Assembly: GCA_950022655.1 (NCBI GenBank)
Contig: OX465579.1
Coordinates: forward strand, 42,511,950 to 42,575,949
Source: Alentia gelatinosa
Taxonomy: Eukaryota > Annelida > Polychaeta > Phyllodocida > Polynoidae
DNA: 64,000 nt
Direction: 5' to 3'
Under the pieces are notes generated by a model. It made no database searches. It had not been told where the DNA came from and saw nothing but the letters and a program-made list of their open reading frames with translations. The number at the start of each line of letters is the position of its first letter. Position 1 is the stretch's first letter. Below are positions 1 to 10,716 of the stretch, one piece after another. The position numbers and the translations under genes were made by a program.

Positions 1-429
1 GAGTGACATCTATGTCCACCCTAACCCCTCATCCATAAACAACCCCCCACGATAGGTTATCCATGAAGTATGTAGATATAAAGCTATTTTTTATTGATAC
101 GCAGCTTTGATATTAGTTATTACCACTCCAAATACCCCATGGCCATATGAACTTAGATCTAGGTCCGTCTAGAACTCTATATTATTGTATCAATGTAGAT
201 GCCTAGAATCTAGATCTCCATATCTAGGACTAGGTTGTTTGTGTTTGATAATGATGTCCTGAAGTCTAGCATAGCGTATGGTTTAAAATGGTTAACTTTT
301 TTATTGTTTTTATTCATTTCTGTATATCACGTACAATTCTTCAAATGAATAGATCAAGGAATTAAGTTTTTTTTAGAAAAAACCTTTTAACTAGGTTAAT
401 CACTCACTCTTAATGGAACAGTGTTCAGA

Positions 430-600
430 ATATAGTGGTGACTCCACCAACACAAGATCTAGCAAGATTAGCCACGATTTGGGTGTCTTGATAAGTCGGG
501 CTAGGTTTGAATAATAACATCCCTATTTGTCGCGATGTGTCTTGAGGTGTCGCGGTGGTGGAGCACCAAAATATACACCCGACACTGCACGGCTACGTTT
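430..600 (+). repeat. Left-part fragment of a MITE also found at 2908-3245
   Basis: This stretch shares a series of words with the left part of the element at 2908-3245: the start CTCCACCAACACAA, a GCTAGGTTTGAATAAT block, and the later words GTGGTGGAGCACCAAAATA and ATACAC. The right end of the same family reappears at about 1128-1205 (GTGTTGGTGGAATCAGCCC). I saw no coding potential. The 71-codon ORF here is chance. Confidence 0.55.
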
Positions 601-645
601 TGCGACAATGTTACTGTAGGTACGACATATTCTCCGATCCGGCCT

Positions 646-1666
646 GGAAGTAGGTGGCGCTACGAACCGCCTTGGCGGCCATTTTGGAGACACACCTCCG
701 CAGTGCTAAGCCTATGGGCCGTTCGGACGTCCATTTATGGTACTTTCTAAAGTGTGAGGATGTTTTAAGTACCCCTGAAGAATTTCTCCTGACAAAATCA
801 GACTTCCCTTGCAATTTCAGATCAAATGATTATCTGGTAGCCCCAGTTAAGGCTATAAACGCGATGTCAACAAATCGTCGAAACAAGCGATTTTCTTCGA
901 GTTTGCACATTTAAATTATATCTGAATAATGTAAATAATCCTAATTCAATTATTACATGTATAGGTAGCACATGAGACGGTTGATTAATATAGTTTTTCG
1001 CCATTTTAGACTCTGACAGCGCTTTGTATTCACCAGGCAAGATGGCGGATTGATCCGTTGTCAGGTGGATTTACATATTTTGGAGGGTATTTTGAACCGG
1101 AAGTGTCCATTCGGATCGGAGAATCGCGATGCTGTAAGATATTTCAAGATATACCAAGATATATCAGGACAAATCCATTGTGTTGGTGGAATCAGCCCTT
1201 ATAGCTATTCGCCGAGCCGGCTTATGACTTCCGGTTCAAAATACCCTCTAAATTATGTAAATTCACCTGACAACAGATCTGTCTGCCATCTTGCTGGCGA
1301 CAAAAAAGCACTATCATAGTGCAAAATGGCAAAAAAATATACTAATCCACCTTTTTCTGTGCATCCTGTATATCTAATTCTTGAAATAGAATTATTGACA
1401 TCATTCAGACATAATCTAATCGAAGAAATTGGTTGTTTCAGCGATTTTTTGACATCGCGTTTATAGTCTAAACTGAAGCCATTACATATCTAATTGATCT
1501 GAAACTGTAAGGATGGTCTGGTTTTATCGAGAGAAAGGCTTGCGAGTTACTTAACACATCCCCACATGTTGAATAATATCAGAAATGAATGTTTGGATTC
1601 ACCATAGGCTTAGCACTGTGTAGGTGCCTTGCCAAAATGGCCGCACCGGGGGTTCGTAGAGGGCTG
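646..1666. mobile_element. Foldback element with two arms of about 440 bp
   Basis: The left arm (about 660-1108) and right arm (about 1226-1660) are imperfect reverse complements along most of their length. Matched blocks, outside to inside, are CGGCCATTTTGG, CAGTGCTAAGCCTATGG, TATAAACGCGATGTCAA, CAAGATGGC and GGGTATTTTGAACCGGAAG, each met in reverse complement on the other side. The loop of about 115 bp contains a right-end fragment of the MITE seen at 2908-3245. No protein is encoded; short ORFs here are by-products of the palindrome. A transcript across it would form a long imperfect hairpin. A second piece related to its outer edge (GATTGGTTCCGAC, CACTAGACAG) lies at about 2720-2762. The element class is not recognised. 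Confidence 0.8.
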
Positions 1667-2907
1667 TCTAGTGCATATTCGTCGGAACCAATCAGATCTT
1701 GTCAAATTGATGCTATAGATAGAACAGCGAACCACGTTATTCCTTTCACCACCCAGCTATAGTCCTGAGCACTTAATATGGGTAAAATCACAATATCTAG
1801 TTCAATCAAATGCAGAATTTGTACAAGACAATATTTTCTCAAATTAAGTAGATAGAAATCAAGAGAACTTCATAAAGAATACAGAACAGAACTTTTCAGG
1901 CCTAAGATTCTAAAATTCTGGTACCACCTGTCATTTAATCAAAGAACTTTGGCCTGATGCCATATTTCTGCTTAAATCACTGAAATTGTAAGTCAGCAAG
2001 TAAGACTTGATTTTCCTTCAGTCCTGTCTCAGTCAATAATCAGCATTGATACTTCAAATAAAGAGTGATTTGTAGGGAAACCCACACAGAATACAACCAG
2101 TAGGTCATCTAATAATTCAATGTTATTTAGAGTTAATTATTGGCAGTTTTTAGCTATGTTATTTGCCAAAAATACAACGATATCAGAAAATCACAGTTTT
2201 AGAGATCTTTTGGACTCTTTGTCATCTGTGATAATGCTCCTGTACCTCAGAAAATATCTATCACCGCCTTGCAATATAGGTATCATTTTAATTGTCTTGA
2301 AAATGCCAAGAAAATAGGATGTTTATTTCTATAGGTCATCGCGATGGATTTTTCATTAAATCACTGTGAAGACAGGAAGGTAACATGTTTTAGTGTTTTT
2401 CACCTAGCAAATTTTGATGTTCAATCTAGTACAGGAAATCCTAGCCATGACACAGGTATATCAGATATCTACTAAAAGATAGGCCCAAGTCTTAGCTTTG
2501 TAATGATGTTTCGTTTATAAAAAATCGCCTCATTATTTACGACATAACAGCGATTGGCTTTATTTAAGTTGGAAAAAAACTAGTTTTTGGTCCTATATTT
2601 AAAAACGCTCAGGACTAAAGGAAATCCAGGTTGTCAATATCTGCCGTGCTCTCTTTGACCATCACGGACCTATGTCTTTATTCTGTGCCGTACAAACCGG
2701 ACTAATGAAAGCTGCACTGTGATTGGTTCCGACAAATACGCACTAGACAGTGGTGCTAGACCATCTAGGACATAGAACTTTGATGGTTATTCTGCAAATA
2801 TGTGTTTTAATCAGTACCTGGATCGGTTGCAGTCTGGCTTCATTGTCATTTCCTTCATGAGTTGCAGTTTTACTCCATTGTACACCAGACTCACTCGATC
2901 GCTATTA

Positions 2908-3245
2908 TTAAAGGGCTGGTTCCACCAACACAAAAAAATAGCCAGATTGGTCAGGATTTGGTTGTTGTGCTAAATCTCGCTAGGTTTTGAATAATCGCAT
3001 ACATATTTGCCGAGATGCATCGGTCTGGTAAAGCACCTTTGCCTCGTTCTTGTCGTGATATGCAGTGATATGTCAGCAATATATCACTGTGGTGGAGCAC
3101 CAAAATATACACATGACATTGTGAAAAAATACAGATATGATCGCGCATGACGTGTCCTGGTAAATGATGATAAGGTACATCACGACAAAGTAAAATATAC
3201 CAAGACATAAAATGGCAAATCTATCATGTTGGTGGAACAAGCACT
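2908..3245. mobile_element. MITE-like element with TAAAGGGCTGGTTCCACCAA ends
   Basis: The left end reads TTAAAGGGCTGGTTCCACCA. The right end, reverse-complemented, reads TAAAGTGCTTGTTCCACCAA, giving imperfect terminal inverted repeats of about 22 bp around 340 bp of non-coding sequence. A related end sequence bounds the element at 35675-35986, and fragments occur at 430-600 and 1128-1205. I see no convincing target-site duplication. Confidence 0.65.
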
Positions 3246-3688
3246 TTAGAAATCAAACCATACACTTAACTTTACATCATCCACACAGCATTACTATATA
3301 AGTTAAGGGAAAGGGAAGAAATATCGATCGAAAGAAAAATGGCATCCAGTTAAGTCATTACTACTGAGCTAATTCATTATTTAAAAAAAATATATATACA
3401 TTTTTTTTATTGGCATACTATTACATCTTCATCATTCCATGTCAAGCATGTTGGTATTGTCGACCGATGTGCTGTTTCAATACTATTTCTAATTTAATAA
3501 AAACACCACCCCTTAAAAGCTGAAGAGAGTATACGATACTGAAATCGCTATTGAAAATTTAGTGTTATTATTTACTTTTAAAATTACTTTGTCTCACAAA
3601 GCTACATAGCCAAACCAGCTTTAGATCGCACAGTATCTACCCTAGTTATATTATTGGTCGTCACTCATAGACCATGCAGTTATACTAC

Positions 3689-4157
3689 TGGGCCCTGTTT
3701 TTTAGTCGTGACCATTTCCTATAGTGACCAGTTAGTGACCTTTTGGAGACCTTTGGGTTCCAGAGATAAGTCGTCATAACATGTGCGACCATTTAGAGGG
3801 GTAAACTGTCATGGTCACTGTTTTGGGTTCCAGAGTTGTGACCATTTAGCCCAAATGGTGGCATATTCCATTTTATACACTTCCACTGTATCAAATGAAA
3901 CAATATTTTCTGCGATGAATTATCTATATCTGTTTTATCTAATTCCCAAATTTCACAATTTTCTGTTGGGTAATATACATGTGAGACATGCTTTTGTTTT
4001 TGAATGGGTCTTGGACCAGCAGTGATCATAACAACTGAATAGTAACCAGGTCTGAGGAACACTTTTTGGTCATGATCACTGGTTTGGTCGCCCAACCGGT
4101 CACTCTTTTGTGATCACTACAAATAAAGACGTCACTGTCTGAAAAACAGGCCCCTGG
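3689..4157. mobile_element. MITE with GGGCCCTGTTTTTTAGTCG ends
   Basis: The left end (about 3689-3714) reads GGGCCCTGTTTTTTAGTCG. The reverse complement of the right end (about 4130-4157) reads GGGGCCTGTTTTTCAGACAG. The interior repeats the words GTGACCATTT and GGGTTCCAGAG and has no credible gene; the two overlapping ORFs of 80 and 100 codons on opposite strands are shadows of each other. The element lies about 460 bp upstream of the first visible TRIR exon. No target duplication was seen. Confidence 0.6.
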
Positions 4158-4613
4158 TTACCACCGTTACCATCCACACACTAATTGCCCCATGAGTCAT
4201 AACAGGTTTTTTGAGGCACTATTGTATAGAAGCAGCCACATTTCAGTCCTATGCTACCCTCACAACAGATATCAACAACTACCTCAAGCAAATCCTGCAG
4301 TCTGATTGATCTCAGTCACCTGATGTCAAAGCGATAAATATGTCAGTTCCATGACTAATTAGCTATCTACTTGATATTGATGGAATACAGTATGTTGTCG
4401 TGCAATTCATGGACGAAGTGTGAGTTGTATATGGTTTTAAAGTACATGCTGGACAATTGTTAAAACGTGTTACTTTACATAAAGTATGTAGTAACAAAAA
4501 CTTTCTTGGCATTTGCAGATACTATTACTAGGATGGCAATATCCAGGTGGCTGATGTCTGATAGAGACTGCCGTACAGCAAGCTAATGTGTTAGTCTATA
4601 TTCTGTTTGAAAG

Positions 4614-5321
4614 GTCGGAAAACGGCGAGGTGCGACTCCTGTTCTTAAGACCGGTGCTGTGAAGAAGGCAAAGAAGGAGCAAGAGGTAAATAACCTTGGT
4701 CTAAATTGAATTTGTTTTCGTCCTACAAAATCGTAGTTTACTTATTTGATATAGACCAGGGATATACTTCCATATTCCTGTACGATCCCTTGATAGTTAT
4801 TATGTTGTCAGAAGTGCAGTTTGTTTTACATAGTATGCGTTATGCAAGGAGTTTGGCATGAAATGTCTTTTGAGTATTTTACTCGTATCTAGTTCCGTTC
4901 ATGCCATTGATTATTTCCCAATCCTTAAAATCGGTGGTTCTTAAAGTATAATGTATCACAACAAGGAGAAAGGTTGAGTTGCCTTAACAGTACCCGAAAG
5001 TTTTTTACTTTGGGACATATTGTTGGTCAGTTTAATTAGAGTTATAATAAATCGACTCAACCCATTCATAACCAACCAACTACTATAAGTACATATGATA
5101 TTTAGGTATCATTTTCTCATTTCTGAATTTAACTGAGATATCTAATTAGTTTATTTCTCTGACATCATTAGCTGTTTTTACCTAATTGTGTACTTTTTAT
5201 CGGCTGTTTTCAGGAAGAGGTACCAAAGAAAGACGCATGGTCGCAGTACCTCGCCGAAGTGAAAAAATACAAGGAACAATCATGTCAAGAAGAAAACAAA
5301 ACCCGGCCTCTTGTCAAGTAA
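4614..5321 (+). CDS. TRIR: TRIR (C19orf43) homologue, last two coding exons
   Basis: Two exons are visible. Exon 4614-4685 follows a TTTGAAAG acceptor and ends at a GTAAAT donor; it encodes VGKRRGATPVLKTGAV and then a Lys-rich run. Exon 5214-5321 follows a TTTTCAG acceptor; it encodes KKDAWSQYLAEVKKYK and ends with KTRPLVK and TAA. The order 'VGKRRG ... LKTG.V ... DAW..YMAEVKKYK ... KTRPLVK-stop' is the signature of the C-terminus of vertebrate TRIR, a small nuclear protein reported as a telomerase-RNA-interacting exoribonuclease. Both exons are whole numbers of codons (24, and 35 plus stop), so the join is in frame. The N-terminal part, including the usual 'NLFANDGSF' block, was not found at 1-4613 and may lie upstream of the window. 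Identification is by recall of the family, with no alignment. Confidence 0.78.
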
Positions 5322-6002
5322 CTGGGTTGATCATAGCATAAACATACGGACTGATCCTATTCTGAACTGTTATGTCAGGAGTTGGTCAGTTAACCTTCAA
5401 GGGGCCACAAACATATCTGTATCAGATACCAGGGTTCCCACGTACAACTGGGCACAGGCATCGACATAGGCATCTCACACCGGCCTGCTGTTCTGCAGTA
5501 GGAAAAGCGCGGACGACTTTTGGTTAAAAAGCACGCTTCTAGCCACTGGTTACCGCGAACCATGACTGATTACAAGAACCACGTACTCCGTTGGCCCACA
5601 GTGTATCATTGCCGACGTCTCAAACTGTACTCAAAAGTGATCACTGATACAATACTTGTTTTTCTTCTCAATTTCCTATACTTTCCTGATGTTTCGTATT
5701 CCTGGGAATTCTAAAATTGATAGATAAGCCAAGAACGCTTTTTTTTCTGTCATTTTTTAGGGCAGTGGGGTTTTACTACTTGCAGACACCGGGATATGGA
5801 ATATTATTGTGATGATGAGATATTGGGCGATATGCAGCTCTTGGCTGCTAAGGCCAATTATTCAAGGGAACTCCGTGTCTAATAAGTTGAGAAATGTAGT
5901 TTTCCATGTTCACTTACATTCCGGGGCAACAACAGCAACAAATTGACTCCCTTAAATGCACATAATTGACACAGTTGTGAACGTTTTTGTTGCGCCGTTG
6001 TG

Positions 6003-6008
6003 AATAAA
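6003..6008 (+). terminator. Candidate TRIR polyadenylation signal
   Basis: An AATAAA hexamer lies about 680 bases after the TRIR stop codon. A second one is at 6623-6628. Either could end the TRIR transcript; a transcript 3' end would be needed to choose. Confidence 0.3.
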
Positions 6009-9000
6009 TTGACTTTTGCAGACTGATTAATAATAAGGCTATACATCAACTCAGAAGTAGTCAAAACCTGAAATGTACAGAACTTAGGAGAAATCCATAT
6101 GTTACTTTATAAACGCACCGTCGTTCAAAGCTCAGCCAGTACTATTGAATTCCTAAGGGAGTTTAGTCAGAGTTTTAACCATTACTTATGTAATTCAGAA
6201 AACAACAGCACAAATATATGCAAGAAATTATGTGCATCGGTTGTCTCGTGTATGATCCATTGTTTTCTTCAAATCTATGATTAAACTAAAGATTAATGTT
6301 GAAAACGCACTTATCTCCAGGTTTGGTGTAATGTAGTGACTTGAGTCCACTTCCTTATTATAAGACTGAGAAAGCTAGCCCCATGTAAAATAGCGTTTTC
6401 GGTCAGGTTTCAGCATTCAGGGTGGCTAGACTGAACATGGAACACAACATGGGTACTATTTATAGGATTTCTCACAATGCTGAGTATCATATTGCAGTGG
6501 CCCTGATAGGTTACCTTCGAATAGACACGCATATACCCAGCCGTATTGAGTACGCCAAACAGGATACATGTCCAGACTTTAATACCCTGGAATTGTAGTT
6601 ATGTATATTGTACAATGTAGATAATAAAGGTTTGTCAAAATATGATTATCATGAATTCAGTAACAAGTGGCAGTCTGGTTTCTCTACGGTCCTAATCGAC
6701 CTTGTTTTTAGAATATGCTCCATGGAAAGCTGAAGTGACCGTATTGATCAATGCTTAACAACCTAGTAAAGGGATCACTATCAAGCCAGGCTCTTACACC
6801 ATAAGACAAAGCAACCGTCTAAAAGGTAAAACATTTGCTATAGAGATAAAATATCCGGAGTTTTCGGGCTATATTTAACGTAACATTCTGTACTGGCTAG
6901 AAACTGGTGACCATTTCATCTATGATTCTAAACAAAAAAAGGCTAGTTGATCCAGGTTTCTGCAATAAATCAACCAAAGAGTAGCGACCCAACGTAGTAA
7001 ATTTGATATTATTGTGGCTATTTCGTGTTGTAGGAATGTGAGCTTCCAGGCATTTCTAAAGAAATTAAAAAGATTCTATGAACTAAGATAAAGGACGAGG
7101 CTCGCTCTAAAAAATTTTTTTTAAGTAGACAGTCTCTGAAAATGTCCCTCCTCACCCTCATGCTCCGACTTCACTGCCATCTCTGATAATATTTATATCA
7201 TTCGCTTTGCTTTCTGTCCTTTTCTAAAGTTAAGTAATTACTATCGTTTTACACTGATCCACAATATTATTGTATATTCTCCAAATGCAATTAATTCCAT
7301 CTTCTAAAAGCTGCACATTAGTACATTTTTTCCGCGTCTTTCTTCCCGTTGTATTGATTTCATTAAATGTTGGCTGTCTGTGGAATACAATAGTAGGGGT
7401 TACTGAATCGTAAATTTTCTAGCTTTCTTTGCCCTTGCTCGAAGCGTGGGGTATCCTTGAAATGGGCATCTTGAAAGCCCCTACTCTCAGCTCTAAGACA
7501 GTTTGGAGGGTGGTATCTATTTCTCGATGCGCATAATGGGTTAACAGAAGGTATTTTAAGTAATCACCAGGGACGCCAATTATAACAATTTAAAAAAAAA
7601 CAATACAATTTTAAGGGAAATGTCATCATTCTTGTTTTTGGAATAATTAACGAAAACCTTTTTTTCAGTAGATTACCTATAAAAGATAGTCAAATGTAAA
7701 CAGGCCTAATTGACCTATAATAATAGTACATGTATTAGGTCAAACTCAATCATGTTATACTTCACTTTGGTATTATAATCTATTTGAATTGATGTCAGTA
7801 TTTGAAAATCTTCAGGTGGTACAACTGTGTTGTAAATGCTTTTAAAGATGCAATATAAGCACTTTTTTGTGCCGCGGTAAAGAATCGTTGGAAGTTAGCG
7901 CCTTGGAAATTTATGAAGAGAAGAAGTCAACATTTAGTTGCAAGAGTTTATTCTTTTCGTCCATAAAATACCTTGCATTTACCTGCTGTACATATTACAT
8001 TGTCTGGTATCTGTGAAATACACAACGTTCTCAACTGTAGGATACCTAGATCATTTTACCCTCCCATACCCAGGATAACCATCCCTGACAACCACCCAGG
8101 ATTACTTTTTACATATATTCCAATATTTACAGATTCACCAGAGCTTTACGTCCGCTTTAGGGCTGCGGTCAGGGTTGGTGACCAGTTGAGTCGTGAGTAA
8201 TGTTTAATGTAACAGTAGCACGAACAACATACGTGCGTCTCAGTCGTGTAACAAAAAGAATAACAACGTAGACAATGCTCATGGAAGTTTCCCATTTCTA
8301 AGAGTCGTGCTTACCTCTTAACTAGTCTGCAGCAGAATGAGATGATTGGATGGTTGGTTGTGGAATTGTCAGGAACATTACGATGTAAGCGTTATGCGAT
8401 TGGCCAATACATCAGCTACTCTATAGTATGCATCTTTGATAGGGGTTAGCGCTATCCAAGCGACAACAATGATACAAAAATAGTTTAAATTCACAAGTAT
8501 TCTCTTCTTTTTTTAAAACAAATCCCAATAGAGATCATTTAGCATTAGCAAAATAACGAGAAGTTGAAAATAACAAAAGTGACGTAGGCACAAACGAAGA
8601 TTTTTTTCATTGCCACATGTATATGTTCGTTAAATATGAATATGTAGAACAGACTACTTAAGTCATTTCTGTCCGATCAACTGGTTTCCAATCCCTTAGA
8701 AATTAACTTGCAAGACGACTCTTGTCTCATGTTGCGAATCAGCACTGCCACAAATCACCCATCTTCAATAATTCAAAATATTTTTTATCAGGATGAAAGA
8801 TGTTTCCCAAAATAGTTTTTTTTTTAGATGAAAACATTGCAAAAAACGATCATGAATGACTGACGAGGCCTTTCGTCCACGAACTTTGAAGAAAAATCGG
8901 GCCAGTGACATAGCATCACATCATTTAGGAGTTGCATCATCTTGATTTGTCTAGAGCGAATACTTAGCCAGGTTAAGTGCAGAAGTTAATCGAAACGCCA

Positions 9001-9865
9001 CATCTGTTTCCTTTAGTGAACACAATTACCTTATAATTAGTAATTTGATGCTTATAAAATAACTTTCGGAAAGATGTACCTCAGATCTTACGACATCCTT
9101 CCAGACTATTTCTGGTAGAGTTGTTCTTGTGCTCCAGTCTCACGTTACGCATGCATATCACCACTAAATATAGAATAACCGAGATTATACGAAATAAATA
9201 CACGTGAGAGGTAGTAGCTACAGCACTAAAGATGGACAGATATGATATTCTCATTTCAATAAGTTCATCAATAAGACTGTTTCTAGCCAATCGGTAACCC
9301 ATACCAGAGCTAAGCAGATACACACGCTGAATTGTACCAATTCATTCTAATAATACTTATCTCCAATCATTTCAAATATGTGGCTTTCTCCACTACATAC
9401 AAGCAACGCACTGCAGCTGTTTTACAGCATAGATGACCCTGATATCAAACTGCAATTCCTTTCCGGGGAGACAGAATCTAGAGACCATTATTTTCATTAT
9501 TCGGCTTTCATTCAACAAAAGATGTGAGGAGACAATAGAAACGCAATCGGTGTGGATATGTAAAAGGAGTGGCATTTCTCGTCACTTTTAGCTAGGGTTG
9601 TGTCTGATTAAATCCGGGAACCTACCTCATTTAATGCTCATATAAATCTGTAATGGAAACGTTGGCAACGGAGAACATGACATGGCAGAAACTTAAAACT
9701 AAAAGTTCCGTGGTTCTTTAACGCAGAGTTATGCTTGACAGGGACTTTTTGTAGAGATAATATGCAGGGGTACGAGAATACCATGCAGCTAGACGTAGAG
9801 TTACGAAGACCCGCGACTAGAATGAACTAACTTCTCAGGAAATAACTTTCAGATGCAACCCATGT

Positions 9866-9871
9866 TTTATT
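9866..9871 (-). terminator. Candidate AP3D1 polyadenylation signal
   Basis: The + strand TTTATT reads AATAAA on the gene strand, about 850 bases past the AP3D1 stop. I saw no closer canonical hexamer, but variant signals are common, so this is tentative. Confidence 0.25.
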
Positions 9872-10716
9872 TGTTACACCTTCTAGAGCTTCAAGGCTTA
9901 TTTTACACTTTGTAACTGGAGTTGTGCGGAGGTAGTTTATCTCTAACCAGCACTATGAGGCACCTAATTCAACCTTTCAAATCCAAGTAATTCAATTATC
10001 AAGAGCCAGATTGAGTATAGATTTATGTCACTATTTCGTTACAGGAGTGTTTACATAGATTTTATGTATATTGTTGGTAACTGCAGAAAAAAAAAAAAAT
10101 TTCCTCTGTACCTCAGCGAGCTCATCTAATGGGTTTCCTTTGAATATCATCACACGCCTTGTAGCGAACTAGGTCGTGTGAGACCAACAAGGCTCCTTTC
10201 AGCTAACGACACAGTGGCTCTGTTCATATTATTTACTTCTTGTAAACATCACATAAGTCTCCAATCACAGCTGGGGGTCCGAGGTGTCCGTAAGCTATAC
10301 ACACTTTTCACCAAGGGTTCTTTCAAGAGCTTAAGTTAAACGAGAGTGATGTTTTTCTACGAAGCCAACGAACAAGTTAGATTAGTGGAATCCCCACCCC
10401 TTATTTGTAATGTACTAGAAGCTCTATGCAATATCACGTAGAAACAATGGCAAATGATATATTTAGATTTATAAACCCAGAGCCGTGGATACCAGTGCGG
10501 TGCAATGAGCAGCGTTGCCTTCACGTCAATAGAACTAGCAGCTGTCACCCTACAGCTGCAGTTTCCCGTGTTGCCGTGCTCTCCTGTTGCGTGCTGTATT
10601 TACTTCCTAAGACTTGTTGTGGAATGGTCAATGCTTGAAAGAAGTCGCTTGATGTCGCTAGAATTTCTGGAAGTCCAGTCTTGCTGGCCTTCCAAAGGAC
10701 GAATGCTTCAGTAAGA

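Larger units (their letters stand above)
5322..10716. other. Spacer between the converging TRIR and AP3D1 genes
   Basis: This is the tail-to-tail spacer and should hold both 3' untranslated regions. I found no conserved coding signal on either strand; the ORFs of 60-90 codons have no family features and no exon context. It is AT-rich and notably poorer in repeats than the rest of the window. Confidence 0.6.

Noticed and set aside
3783..4095. Opposed ORFs of 80 and 100 codons
   Set aside because: They lie inside a TIR-bounded MITE and read the same DNA on both strands without any family signal.
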